A DNA stretch of 64,000 bases from Lachnospiraceae bacterium (GTDB lineage Bacteria > Bacillota > Clostridia > Lachnospirales > Lachnospiraceae). Below, piece by piece: positions 24,638 through 34,345 of this stretch; the stretch's first letter is position 1, and each line of letters starts with the position of its first letter. The notes under the pieces are model-generated. The model made no database searches, was not told where the DNA came from, and saw only the letters and a list, made by a program, of their open reading frames with translations. Position numbers and translations under genes: made by a program. The stretch is from positions 1 through 64,000 of the forward strand of contig SVFN01000016.1 in NCBI GenBank assembly GCA_015056815.1, given 5' to 3'.

Positions 24638-26923
24638 ATGAATACTTTTTATGATACTCTTTCAAATGATATAAATCAAATCCCCCCTTCCTTCTTTGAA
24701 GATGAAGTCCGAGAGGGGTTTTTTGTCTCCTCCATGATGAAACGTTACTGGGCGTTACAGCTTAAAGTTCTGGCTGAGATAGACAGAATCTGCCAGAAGC
24801 ATGATATCCGGTGGTTTGCAGACTGTGGCACATTGCTCGGTGCCGTCCGCCATGGCGGTTTTATTCCATGGGATGATGATCTGGATATCTGTATGCTCCG
24901 GCACGAATACGAGCGTTTTTTTGCTGTCGCTGCACAAGAACTGCCAAAGGAATACTGCATCCTGACAGTTCACACCGAAGAAGTCTATGATCATATGCTC
25001 GGGCGCATTGTAAACGCTCATTCCATCCAATATGGCAATGATTATCTTAAGGAAAACTTCGGTTGTCCTTATACCGTGGGGATTGATATCTTCCCTCTTG
25101 ACGGGCTCGCAAAGGACGACGTGAGAGAAGAAAAGCGCCTTGATGCTTTAAAAAGCATTTCAGATGCTGCCGCTCTGATAGAGGCCGGCGAACTTAATAC
25201 ACCGGCATGTCAATCGCTTCTTGCAGATATCGAAAGAACAAATCATACCACGCTTCACAGACAGGGCAATTTGTCAAGAGAACTGGTTCTTCTCGCCGAG
25301 AAGCTTTATACCATGTATCCGTCAGACACCGCAGATGATGTTGTGCTGATGCCCTTCTGGGTATCTCATCACAATCACAGATATTCCAAGGAATTGTTCG
25401 CCCGGACTGTCATGCTGCCTTTTGAATTTACACACCTGCCTGTACCGATGCGCTATGATGAGGTACTGCAGATCGAATATGGCAATTATATGATCACCAG
25501 CAAAAAGGGGGGCATCCATGAATATCCTGTCTATAAACAACAGGAAGATCTGCTCCGAAGCTCCTTAGGCGGCAATCCATTTCGATACACGATGCCTCAC
25601 AAGCTGCCTGAGCCGCGCAAGAAAAAGTCTCTCCAGGCTGATTGTCTTCACATGATCTCCGCCTTAAAACAGGCGCATTGTCAGATTGGACTTTTATGTG
25701 AAGGAAACGATTTTGCTTCTGCCGGTCTGCTGTTGCAGAGCTGTCAGACTCTTGCCGTATCGCTCGGTACCATGCTCGAAGAACAGCTGCATGGAAGTGA
25801 GTCTGTGGTTCACATCCTCGAAAACTATTGTGAACTGGTATACAGGAGCAGTGGAGAATGGTGCGGCGAGGAAAGCCTGATGCTTCTGAATGATGAGATT
25901 GAACACGCCAAACATGAATTGGAAGAATTGTTTTTGCATCCAGCAAAAGAAATTCTGTTTCTTCCCTGCAAAGCAGAATGGTGGAGATCCATGGAACCGG
26001 AATGGGAAAAAGCCTGCGGCGAGTCTTCAAATAATGTATTTGTAATGCCCATCCCCTATCTTTTGAAGGACTTTTGCGGAAAGCAGCGCGAAACACATGA
26101 CGACAGTGCTTTATTTCCGGACTATGTAAAGCTGACAGCTTTGACAGATTATGATATTGTCAAAAGGCATCCTGACGTCATCTATATTCAGAATCCCTTT
26201 GACGGATTTAACAGCGTATTTTTGATCCCGGAATTCTTTTATGCCCAAAATCTGAAGCTGCATACCAAAGAGCTGATCTATCTGCCCTGCTATGAGCCGG
26301 ATGCTCCGGAAGCGGATGACAGTAAGTTCCTATCCGCACTGAGCGTTATGGTGGAGCAGCCTGCCGTCTATCACGCAGACCGGATCATTGTAAACACGGA
26401 AGAAATAAAAAATGTATATGCAGCAATGCTTTCTGAAATAACCGGAAGCAGTACGCGTGGATATTGGGAAAGCAAACTCTCGGTTTCCGACGCCGTAAGG
26501 GATGCAAAGGATGAAAAGCTTCGCGCACGTAAGGCTTTGGCTGACGCCTTAAAGATACCTGTGCCGGACAAAAAGATCCTTTTATTCCAGGTAAATGTCG
26601 CTTTTATCAGTCGTTATAAAGAAGAAGGGCTGCGAAAAATCAAAGATTCCCTGGAACTCATGAAAAGCTATCACGAAAATATACTCTGTATTTTTTCGCC
26701 CCACGAGTCTCTAAGGTGTATCGATCAGTCTGACTTATCGTGTTTCGAAGAATGGAATGCACTTCTTGATGAGGTCAGTCAAGATGAAACTATACTTTTC
26801 GACAAAGAGCAGATCGTAACTGACTATATAGAGGGCATTGACGGTTATTACGGTAATCCCGGCCATCTGGCTCATAAATGTGTTACGGCAGGTGTTCCAG
26901 TCATGATTATGGCGATTTTTTGA
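24638..26923 (+). CDS. LicD-family transferase with long C-terminal domain, 3' end disrupted
   Basis: 761 residues. The LicD nucleotidyltransferase-fold domain is N-terminal: RWFADCGTLLGAVRHGGFIPWDD followed by DLDICM, the metal-binding core that transfers phosphorylcholine or similar groups. A long middle linker follows, and then a C-terminal domain resembling CDP-glycerol glycerophosphotransferase-like folds (KILLFQVNVAFISRY, LCIFSPHESL, YYGNPGHLAHKCVTAGVPVMIM). The last three codons (AIF, stop) run into the end of an antisense AAA-ATPase remnant, so the natural C-terminus was probably replaced. TAGGAT lies about 10 bases before the ATG. Confidence 0.75.
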   Translation: MNTFYDTLSNDINQIPPSFFEDEVREGFFVSSMMKRYWALQLKVLAEIDRICQKHDIRWFADCGTLLGAVRHGGFIPWDDDLDICMLRHEYERFFAVAAQELPKEYCILTVHTEEVYDHMLGRIVNAHSIQYGNDYLKENFGCPYTVGIDIFPLDGLAKDDVREEKRLDALKSISDAAALIEAGELNTPACQSLLADIERTNHTTLHRQGNLSRELVLLAEKLYTMYPSDTADDVVLMPFWVSHHNHRYSKELFARTVMLPFEFTHLPVPMRYDEVLQIEYGNYMITSKKGGIHEYPVYKQQEDLLRSSLGGNPFRYTMPHKLPEPRKKKSLQADCLHMISALKQAHCQIGLLCEGNDFASAGLLLQSCQTLAVSLGTMLEEQLHGSESVVHILENYCELVYRSSGEWCGEESLMLLNDEIEHAKHELEELFLHPAKEILFLPCKAEWWRSMEPEWEKACGESSNNVFVMPIPYLLKDFCGKQRETHDDSALFPDYVKLTALTDYDIVKRHPDVIYIQNPFDGFNSVFLIPEFFYAQNLKLHTKELIYLPCYEPDAPEADDSKFLSALSVMVEQPAVYHADRIIVNTEEIKNVYAAMLSEITGSSTRGYWESKLSVSDAVRDAKDEKLRARKALADALKIPVPDKKILLFQVNVAFISRYKEEGLRKIKDSLELMKSYHENILCIFSPHESLRCIDQSDLSCFEEWNALLDEVSQDETILFDKEQIVTDYIEGIDGYYGNPGHLAHKCVTAGVPVMIMAIF

Positions 26924-27152
26924 TCACTCTGTCAAAATGGTAATCCCATAAAAGCTTCCCGCTGTCGCCCCAGCCAAAATAAGTTGCAAGCATATTGTCA
27001 ACAATGGACTTGTCAAAACATCTGGGGCGGGAAACACTGACATATTTCTGCTCCGGCCTGACAATCTTATTCAGATATGTGATCATTCCGGTCTTATCTA
27101 CGTACATTTCATAAGTAATTGCTTCACCATACTTATTAAAACCCGAATTCAA
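26907..27152 (-). pseudogene. Remnant of an AAA-ATPase-like gene
   Basis: 82 codons matching the N-terminus of the same family as 20646-22370: FNKYGEAITYEMYVDKTG, then VSVSRPRCFDKSIVDNML. The P-loop RPRRFGKS has decayed to RPRCFDKS, losing the essential glycine, and the protein stops after about 80 of more than 500 residues. The only start in frame is TTG, with no ribosome site. It overlaps the 3' end of the LicD gene by 17 bases on the opposite strand. A dead fragment left by insertion and deletion. Confidence 0.75.
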
Positions 27153-27255
27153 ATATTTCGCTATAGTTTCATCAGCTTTCTATTTTATATAAAACAACAC
27201 TATAGTATCTATATTTTCATTTCTTGACAATATCTAAATCCCTTGCTAATCTTTA

Positions 27256-28413
27256 TCAAATATTTGAAAGCATCCTTTCCAATGCCTTTTCATAAGAAAA
27301 GCTCTCTTTGACAATTTCAAATCCCTTTGCCGCAATCTGCTCTCTCTCTGCATCATGCTTTAAATAATACTCACACTTATCCAGCAGATCATCTATGCTT
27401 TCATAAATCTCCAAGCTCTCACCCGGCATAAAATACTCCAATAACTCCGGCTGATAATTTGTCAAAAGAAATCCTCCGCAACCCATAATATCCAATGCCC
27501 GCAATGGAATTCCCGAATGGATCCGGCGCAAAGTCATATTCAGATTAATCTTGCTATTCGCAAATACCAACGCCATCTGTGTTTCATAATCTGCATATCC
27601 ACGATAATCCACGCCCTCTATCGGGAAATCATCCCGGTAGGAATATAATGTGATTCCAAAACGTTCTGCCACTCTCGTTATCGTTTCCTGACGTTCCAAA
27701 ACACTTACACGCTTTTCAAGTACATTTTCAGCCATCAGGCTCTCCGGCAAATCATAGGTCTGCGGTCTGTGGATATCACATACCTCCAGTAATCTCTTAA
27801 TCTGCGCCTGCGAAAGATTGCCTGCAAATAAAGAAACTCCATACACATTGCGCTGGGCGTTTATCAGTGCCTCAAAATATCCCCTCTCATACTCGGATAA
27901 TCCCTTTTGTTTATCCAGATAATCATGCTCATTCTGATAGGAGGAGCCTAAGAAACTAACATCAGAATAATAATTCTTTCGAGAACTCTTTATCACTTTT
28001 GAAAAATATTCTGCATCCGTTGCCAAAGGCTGGTGAAAAATGTGTCTGCGCCCAGAATCAGACAGTCTCTGTACTTCTTCCGCATCAAAATGAAATATAA
28101 ATACTTCATCATAAAAAGAAGTGGGAGAATACAAGGTATAATGAGGAGCATCAATAATCCATGATACATATGGTATTCCAACTGTATGTGCCGCCTCGGC
28201 TAAAATCGGATAATAATCAACCGATAGAATCATTTCTGCTTTCTTTGTATGAATCATGAGAAGAAGCTGTTCTGCCAATTTCGCGTCCAGATCATAATGT
28301 TGGCACGGCTGTGCCAAAACATGCACTTCCGGTATTATATTTTGAAGATGTGTAAGCAATCGTCTCTCTATGCAGGCGCCGTCGCGATATAAAATAATTC
28401 TGTTGATCTTCAT
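27256..28413 (-). CDS. DUF3880/CgeB-type glycosyltransferase
   Basis: 385 residues. The N-terminal half is DUF3880-like (GIPYVSWIIDAPHYTLYS, DEVFIFHFDAEEVQRL). The C-terminal half is a family 1-like GT-B domain (SKINLNMTLRRIHSGIPLRA, LDIMGCGGFLLTNYQPELLEY). A family-specific motif, FEALINAQRNVYGVSLF, lies between them. CgeB-type proteins glycosylate spore coat or surface proteins. Two close paralogs are at 40235-41395 and 54903-56111. It is the last gene of a five-gene operon starting at 34131. AGAGGAA precedes the ATG. Confidence 0.85.
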   Translation of the reverse strand: MKINRIILYRDGACIERRLLTHLQNIIPEVHVLAQPCQHYDLDAKLAEQLLLMIHTKKAEMILSVDYYPILAEAAHTVGIPYVSWIIDAPHYTLYSPTSFYDEVFIFHFDAEEVQRLSDSGRRHIFHQPLATDAEYFSKVIKSSRKNYYSDVSFLGSSYQNEHDYLDKQKGLSEYERGYFEALINAQRNVYGVSLFAGNLSQAQIKRLLEVCDIHRPQTYDLPESLMAENVLEKRVSVLERQETITRVAERFGITLYSYRDDFPIEGVDYRGYADYETQMALVFANSKINLNMTLRRIHSGIPLRALDIMGCGGFLLTNYQPELLEYFMPGESLEIYESIDDLLDKCEYYLKHDAEREQIAAKGFEIVKESFSYEKALERMLSNI

Positions 28414-28427
28414 AGTGTATTCCTCTG

Positions 28428-29378
28428 TTACTGGTTCGTTTTCAGGTAAGCTTGAAATTTGAGAATCAAATCATATAATTCTCTTTTTTCCCGCGTCAAG
28501 TTCTCCACCATTTGAAAAATCGTATTGCTTTCAATACATGCTTTTTGAAAATCCTCCAGCAGTTCCTGATAAAACGGTGTATCTTTTGCATAGTCCCACC
28601 ATATTTTTTCTATGTCAAAATGAATTTGCTCTCCTTCCCATGGTTTTGTTCCGGTAAAATGAATTATAGCCGTATCTTTCGGCATCTCCGCCAATGTAAT
28701 GCCTCTATAGTAATAAAATTTAGCAAAAAAATCATATTTCATGGATTCTACATATTTAACCTGCCCGATATGCATATAATTTAACAAATCCTGATCAGGC
28801 GCCAATAATCGATAATCTAATGATTCAGCTAACAGCATATACTTTTCAAAGCAATATCCTTCTGCTCGCAGCTTTTCAATATTCCATAACATAACCCCTG
28901 CATTAAAATACTTAAAATCGTCCCGTTCTTTATATTTCTTGAATAATTCATTCCGAAGATCACCGGATGGAAAATCGTTTTCTCCTGCATCATGGCAAGC
29001 GACAAACAATTTATCTTCAAAATGCATTTCGTATAGTTCTTTTATAGAATCGCAAACGATGATATCTACATCCAAATACAGCAATCTATCCGTCTCATCC
29101 GGCAATAAATCCAGTAACATTAATCGAAAATATGTTTCTAATGACCACGCCGACGTTACAGGTAATTTATCACAAAACCTTGTTCGATCAACCTGCACAG
29201 AGTGCACTGCTACATCATACTGTTTCATTGCATTTCTAATAATATCAAAATCTGCCTCCTCAAGTTCAGAATGCAAAAGAAACATATCAATATGCTCATG
29301 TGTATTCTTACCCAAAGAATTCATCATAACAAGCAAATATTTCAAATATTTTTTATTCAACGCTGTTGCTATGTTCAT
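28428..29378 (-). CDS. GT8 glycosyltransferase
   Basis: 316 residues. Family 8 GT-A fold: NIATALNKKYLKYLLVMMNS at the start, the metal-binding LLYLDVDIIV (DxD), FNAGVMLWNIE, DQDLLNYMH and the late IIHFTGTKPWE. It is a retaining glucosyl- or galactosyltransferase by family. The start lies inside the 3' end of the gene upstream (26-base overlap), implying coupling. Confidence 0.9.
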   Translation of the reverse strand: MNIATALNKKYLKYLLVMMNSLGKNTHEHIDMFLLHSELEEADFDIIRNAMKQYDVAVHSVQVDRTRFCDKLPVTSAWSLETYFRLMLLDLLPDETDRLLYLDVDIIVCDSIKELYEMHFEDKLFVACHDAGENDFPSGDLRNELFKKYKERDDFKYFNAGVMLWNIEKLRAEGYCFEKYMLLAESLDYRLLAPDQDLLNYMHIGQVKYVESMKYDFFAKFYYYRGITLAEMPKDTAIIHFTGTKPWEGEQIHFDIEKIWWDYAKDTPFYQELLEDFQKACIESNTIFQMVENLTREKRELYDLILKFQAYLKTNQ

Positions 29379-30786
29379 TTAATTCCGCCTCACTGTCAAA
29401 AAAAATACATTTAACATCTTCAATAAATTCCGCTTTCTCTCCCGATATCCGTTTTTGATAATCTCTATATTTTATAACTGTTTTTTCATATCTTTCCAAA
29501 CTCTCATTTATTTTACCAATAATGGAGTCAAGCATTTTTTCATCATCTTCAAACTTAAATTCTTCCGGTATCGGCACATCTTCGTAAAAAGCTGCCGAGC
29601 CTCGTTTCCCGGTAATCACAACGCAACCTGACATTACTGCTTCTCTTGGGATTCTGTCTTTTCCGGGATGATTTCCAAAATCAATATATACTTTTGCCTT
29701 CATCAGTAAATGATGCACTTCTTCGGTAGTCATATTACTTAGCGGAACAAATTTGATGTTTTGTGCATTTAAAATAATTTTTTTTGTGAAATCCACGCCC
29801 TTCTTTGGATTAAAAACGACTATGTTCTCTTTCTTTTCTTTCTTTATATCATTATTTAAATAAGTATCATTTAAATAATCTGCTAATCGAGATATCCTTA
29901 CTCTATCAATACCATTTTTCTTCAAAAAATCCGCAGCATAAGCTGATTGAACCAAATGCTTGTCTACGCGCTGATCAATGCATCCTAATAATTCTCTCTT
30001 ATCCGATACATCAACATTCGTATGGAGATTATCTACCGACAACCACCACAGAAATATTCTAACTTTCTTTGTCATAAAAACATAATCAATCGCACTTTCG
30101 GGAACAATAACCAGATTTTCTTCTATATCTGAAATATCTTCATATCTGGTAACATGTCCCCTGACATATTTATATAATTCCTTATTCGTCCATATTTTAT
30201 AGCGTTCTGTATTTCCGTATGCTATATAAGCATCTCCTCCCAGGTTATTTATCCAGTATACTAATTGGTGTGCCACCTCAGGTCCACCCGTTTTATGATA
30301 AGCCGGGCATAACACATATATCCTGGAATACCTGCAGGTAAGTAAATCTCTTCCTTCTTCAACCAACATTTTTTTCACTATAAACAGACCATTATCATCA
30401 AAGCTGTCCAAAGCCATACTATGAGTATATAACATCGTTTCTATATGACCATAATGATATTTTTCAGATATGTTCTCGTAATTGAAAATACACTTTCCTT
30501 TTTCGTTTAACGCACAAAACCACTGTCCCATAATACTCAGCACGTCTTTTTCACAACATATAGTATCAAAAAAAATCATATAATCTGCCAGTCCATTATA
30601 TGCTTTATCATATTCTTCCGGCATATTCATCCAATATACTTCCGCCTTTGGAAATATGCCTTCAATCAGTTCACCCAACACTCTGCCTTCATCCGATTTC
30701 TCTATGATAAAAATATTAAAAACTTCACTCTTATCTTTTGGTAAATATATGAAATATTTAGCATATTTTTTCGTGTTTAATTCCAT
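29353..30786 (-). CDS. GT-B glycosyltransferase with extra N-terminal domain
   Basis: 477 residues. The first about 160 residues are a methyltransferase-like or acceptor domain without a clear SAM motif. From residue about 165 a GT-B fold follows: YVLCPAYHKTGGPEVAHQL, LWWLSVDNLH, KHLVQSAYAADFLKKNG, VVFNPKKGVDFTKK and the donor-site stretch DFGNHPGKDRIPREAVMSG, which has the conserved Glu. It probably belongs near GT4. Part of the operon 34131-27256. Confidence 0.75.
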   Translation of the reverse strand: MELNTKKYAKYFIYLPKDKSEVFNIFIIEKSDEGRVLGELIEGIFPKAEVYWMNMPEEYDKAYNGLADYMIFFDTICCEKDVLSIMGQWFCALNEKGKCIFNYENISEKYHYGHIETMLYTHSMALDSFDDNGLFIVKKMLVEEGRDLLTCRYSRIYVLCPAYHKTGGPEVAHQLVYWINNLGGDAYIAYGNTERYKIWTNKELYKYVRGHVTRYEDISDIEENLVIVPESAIDYVFMTKKVRIFLWWLSVDNLHTNVDVSDKRELLGCIDQRVDKHLVQSAYAADFLKKNGIDRVRISRLADYLNDTYLNNDIKKEKKENIVVFNPKKGVDFTKKIILNAQNIKFVPLSNMTTEEVHHLLMKAKVYIDFGNHPGKDRIPREAVMSGCVVITGKRGSAAFYEDVPIPEEFKFEDDEKMLDSIIGKINESLERYEKTVIKYRDYQKRISGEKAEFIEDVKCIFFDSEAELNEHSNSVE

Positions 30787-30846
30787 ATAATAATGCTCCC
30801 AACAGCTTCTTTCACTTTTTTAAATCTATTCTACAAAATCATTTTC

Positions 30847-31878
30847 TTATAAACCGATTTTCTTTATCTGTTTCACATACACCTCAAACTCCTCTTTCGA
30901 TAATGGATATAAGAGGCTTTTGAGCATTAAGTAGTAAAACTCTGTCAACTCTCCATTTCTAATATATTTGTTTGATTCAATCTCCGGTATATGAACTTGC
31001 ACATTTGCACACAACAACCGGTATTTTGAATAAGAGGGCTGCTCATATCGAAACACTATGATCTTCCAAAAGGCAAGCGCACAGGAATACACATACTCAA
31101 ACTCGATTTCTTCCTTATACTTTTCCATAAATCCACGTCTGATATATTCCTGCCACAAAAGCTCCTGGTTTGTCAAAAGATCAAGATGATGATCCGAATC
31201 TCTCCGTAGTACAGTGGACTCTGTATTAACAAAATAGTGATACAGTTTCATCGGAATCGTATAAACACAGCCGGCATACATATTAAGCAGGGGCCCCCAA
31301 TAGGTATCCTCATAGGTAAGACCTTCTGTAAAAGAAATCTCATGCTCCACCAGTAACTTTCGTCGTATTAATTTACAATACGCAATGTACTTCATCGCCT
31401 GGGTATGATAGAAGTCTTTACGTTCTGCCTCTCCTTCGACTTTCCACTCTCCTCCTTGCAATTTTGAAGCTCTGTTCTCAAAGTAAACAAGTTCTGTCGA
31501 GGTATCTCTTCCCATATCACATGCGACCACATCATAGATTCCTTGTTTTGCTCTCTCATATAAGAGTTGAAAATAATCCTTCTCAATCCAGTCATCCGCA
31601 TCGATAAATGCAATCCATTCACAAGAGGCATACTGCAGACCAATATTACGAGCTCTCCCTTGCCGCCCATTATCCGGCAGTGCCACAATGCAAACATTAT
31701 CAGAATGGTTTTTCTCCCAGTCCTCTAATTTTTTCAATGTATTATCTGTAGATTTATCATCCAGACATATAATTTCAAGATTATCGATTCCAAAGGTTTG
31801 CGCCTCCAGAGAATCAAACAATCGATTCAGATATGGTTCAACATTATAGCATGGAACGATCACGGATATTTTTCTCAT
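30847..31878 (-). CDS. GT2 glycosyltransferase
   Basis: 343 residues. VIVPCYNVEPYLNRL, CLDDKSTDNT and FIDADDWIEKDYF are the donor and metal motifs of a family 2 GT-A enzyme. ARNIGLQYA and TEGLTYEDTYWG follow. It lies 12 bases downstream of the DUF6492-GT2 gene. It resembles the GT2 proteins at 36450 and 42601 in length and motif set, suggesting local duplication. Confidence 0.9.
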   Translation of the reverse strand: MRKISVIVPCYNVEPYLNRLFDSLEAQTFGIDNLEIICLDDKSTDNTLKKLEDWEKNHSDNVCIVALPDNGRQGRARNIGLQYASCEWIAFIDADDWIEKDYFQLLYERAKQGIYDVVACDMGRDTSTELVYFENRASKLQGGEWKVEGEAERKDFYHTQAMKYIAYCKLIRRKLLVEHEISFTEGLTYEDTYWGPLLNMYAGCVYTIPMKLYHYFVNTESTVLRRDSDHHLDLLTNQELLWQEYIRRGFMEKYKEEIEFEYVYSCALAFWKIIVFRYEQPSYSKYRLLCANVQVHIPEIESNKYIRNGELTEFYYLMLKSLLYPLSKEEFEVYVKQIKKIGL

Positions 31879-31890
31879 GCAGTTACTCCC

Positions 31891-34131
31891 CTATTGTTCC
31901 TCGGACTTTCTATTATTACGAATCACCAGGTCGAAATCTTCCTCCCTGATCTCGGACATTTTTTCTATCCCATAAATGGGAATTTCTTTGATACTCACTT
32001 CCAAAGCCTTCTCATTTTCTTCAATCCCAACTATCTTTGCATTCGGATACAGATATTGTAACCTCGAAATTGCATTTCCACATCCTGCTCCATAATATAG
32101 AAATTGATATTCTTTTTCTCTATCATATCCCTTTTCTTCAAGCGATTCTATCAAAGAAAGCTCCTCTGGCATCATGGCTGAGTAAAGAAAAAGATCAAAG
32201 CCCCATTTCCTTTCTATTTTCAAGCGATTTCGTTCATATACTTCTGCAATATCTTTCCGTTCCGAAAAACTCTGACTGCCGGCATGATAAATAAAACTAT
32301 TATGACATATCCCCAATCGGTATCCTTCCCTTTTTATTTGGAAACTCAAATCATCATCTTCAAGATATCCCGGAGAAAACTGCTCATCAAAGCCCCCAAT
32401 CTTGTCATACACTTCACGCTTGATCATCATTGCAAAACCACATAGTTTACATTTTTCCTCCCAGAAATATCTCATCGGAACATTGCGTTCCGCGCCATAT
32501 TTTACATATGCTTCAGGCAATTCAAACGTTGCCTCTTCCATCTGATCAACAGTTCCATAATTTTGCATACTTCCGACAGCACCTATATCCGTTGCTGCAT
32601 ATAATCCCATTCTCAACCAGAACAACGCGTTTGGAGGTACTCTTGTGTCATTATTTAAAAAGAAGATATCTTCACCCTCAGGAGCGTGCTTTGCCGCTTC
32701 ATTACACCCACTCGCGAACCCCATATTTTCATCCGAAAGTAACAGTGTCATTCCATAATCCGGCTGATTTTTCAACCACTCTGCCACTCCATCCGTAGAT
32801 GCATTATCAAGCACCACCAGAGAATAACTCTCCGGATTGCAATTGATATAAATACTCTCCAGACATTTCTGCATCATATAAATATTATTATATGACAGAA
32901 TCACAAAGCAGGCTTTTCGTACATGGACTTTACCGGTTGCCTTTAAAGTCTCCTTCTTCTCCTCAAGCTCCCTTCTCTTGGCAGAAACCGGACACAGAAA
33001 TGCGGCATTTTCGTAACACAAAAAAGCCTGATCTATGTTTTTGTTCTCCAACTCTCTTCCTAATGCTTCATAAACCATCCAAGTATCAGCCGAAAGATAT
33101 TTTAATCTCTCAGCCATCTTTTTTTCTTCATCCTCTCCAAAAGCTCCATAACTGATATCAGTACAAGATTGTGAATTATCATCTGACCAGATTTCCCGGT
33201 ACCCTTCTTTAAACTCCAACTGTGCAGCCTGAAGCATCTGTTTGGGTGTCAGCTTTTCCTGATAATAGGGATTATCAAACAAATTTTTATGATCTTCCCT
33301 GACCGAATGTCCCTTCTCAAAAGAAATCGCATCAAAGTCTTTTGAAAGCCATGAAAAATCCCTGTCGCTTATTGTATCAGGATCAAAAAACTCTCCTCCC
33401 AACCTGAAGGAATGCCACTCACGTAACGCATAAACCGCCGGATAGCGCATTGCCACATAGGTACCATAAGTCTCAAACTCACTAAAAGCGGAGGCTTGTA
33501 TTTTTTCTTCCGGTATCGCATTCAAAATCTTCTCCCAGAAATACTTTCCCCGGATCGAAGTATTCGATTCAATTTCCTTTATCAAAGCACGCATGATCTC
33601 TGTCCTGATCAACATATGCTCCGATATGAAAGAACCCTCGATCACTTTTTTGAATCCCGGTAAGATCCTGCCAAGTGTTTCAAAATATTCCGCGTGAAAC
33701 TCATGTTTAAGGTCCAGGTACGGTCTCCCTGTCTCCTTTTGAAACATAGATAAAGGTTTACACGGAAGCGTATCTCCATCCCATACCATGTAGTACTCAT
33801 CCTCACACTGCATGGCATACTGCATCTTAAGAAACTGCTGATAATACCATCCTGTTACACCTCGCGGCAGCTCTCTCCCGTCAAGAAGCCTTTTCATCCG
33901 TTCTTTGACGCAATTATGTACATCGGCAAATCTCAGAATGGTATCCTCATCGATCGCACTGATCTGTTCATCAAATCCATCTTCTCTGACTAACTTCTCC
34001 ACTTCTTTATTCCCGACAAAATACAATTCACCATATGAAATATTTCCCACAATTCGGTCATAATGTCTCTTTAATCTCTGATAATCATTCGGTATTGTCA
34101 TGATCAAGGTGTCAAATTTTATATCGCTCAT
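31891..34131 (-). CDS. DUF6492-like and GT2 fusion with a partial methyltransferase tail
   Basis: 746 residues. Residues about 1-270 resemble DUF6492 (GWYYQQFLKMQYAMQCEDEY, VWDGDTLP, which holds a DxD). A short TPR-like segment follows (DQAFLCYENAAFLCPVSAK). Then a family 2 domain from about 405: VILSYNNIYMMQKCLESI, VVLDNASTDG, FFLNNDTRVP and GFDEQFSPGYLEDDDLSFQI. The C-terminal about 70 residues begin a methyltransferase fold (FLYYGAGCGN, IVGIEENEKAL) but stop before the later motifs. It is the first gene of a five-gene operon. Confidence 0.8.
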   Translation of the reverse strand: MSDIKFDTLIMTIPNDYQRLKRHYDRIVGNISYGELYFVGNKEVEKLVREDGFDEQISAIDEDTILRFADVHNCVKERMKRLLDGRELPRGVTGWYYQQFLKMQYAMQCEDEYYMVWDGDTLPCKPLSMFQKETGRPYLDLKHEFHAEYFETLGRILPGFKKVIEGSFISEHMLIRTEIMRALIKEIESNTSIRGKYFWEKILNAIPEEKIQASAFSEFETYGTYVAMRYPAVYALREWHSFRLGGEFFDPDTISDRDFSWLSKDFDAISFEKGHSVREDHKNLFDNPYYQEKLTPKQMLQAAQLEFKEGYREIWSDDNSQSCTDISYGAFGEDEEKKMAERLKYLSADTWMVYEALGRELENKNIDQAFLCYENAAFLCPVSAKRRELEEKKETLKATGKVHVRKACFVILSYNNIYMMQKCLESIYINCNPESYSLVVLDNASTDGVAEWLKNQPDYGMTLLLSDENMGFASGCNEAAKHAPEGEDIFFLNNDTRVPPNALFWLRMGLYAATDIGAVGSMQNYGTVDQMEEATFELPEAYVKYGAERNVPMRYFWEEKCKLCGFAMMIKREVYDKIGGFDEQFSPGYLEDDDLSFQIKREGYRLGICHNSFIYHAGSQSFSERKDIAEVYERNRLKIERKWGFDLFLYSAMMPEELSLIESLEEKGYDREKEYQFLYYGAGCGNAISRLQYLYPNAKIVGIEENEKALEVSIKEIPIYGIEKMSEIREEDFDLVIRNNRKSEEQ

Positions 34132-34174
34132 AAGAACCCTCTAAAATCCTTCTGCATTATTGTAACATTAGGTA

Positions 34175-34202
34175 CTTTATGCTTTATTTTTTAAGCATAA
34201 AG
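34175..34202. repeat. 10-bp palindrome in a divergent promoter region
   Basis: CTTTATGCTT (34175-34184) and AAGCATAAAG (34193-34202) are perfect inverted copies around eight bases. It lies about 45 bases upstream of the 34131 start and 85 bases before the -35 of the plus-strand promoter. It could be an operator or a leader hairpin of the minus operon. Confidence 0.5.
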
Positions 34203-34286
34203 CACTGCCAATTGTCATATCATCAGTTTATCAAAAATACAACCTGTCATCAATAATTTTACGACTTTTCTGCGTTTTGTTTTCTT

Positions 34287-34315
34287 TTGACAAAATATCC
34301 CCTGCATAGTATCAT
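34287..34315 (+). promoter_or_regulatory. SigA promoter of the plus-strand glycosyltransferase
   Basis: TTGACA (34287-34292) and TATCAT (34310-34315) are 17 bases apart. The expected transcript start at about 34322 makes an ATG at 34328 unlikely and supports the one at 34346. Confidence 0.75.
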
Positions 34316-34345
34316 AATTGTAATACTATGAAAAAGAGGTTCCTT

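Noticed and set aside
34328-34345. Earlier ATG as start of the plus-strand glycosyltransferase
   Set aside because: It lies only a few bases after the expected transcription start and has no ribosome site; the ATG at 34346 has AAAGAGG.
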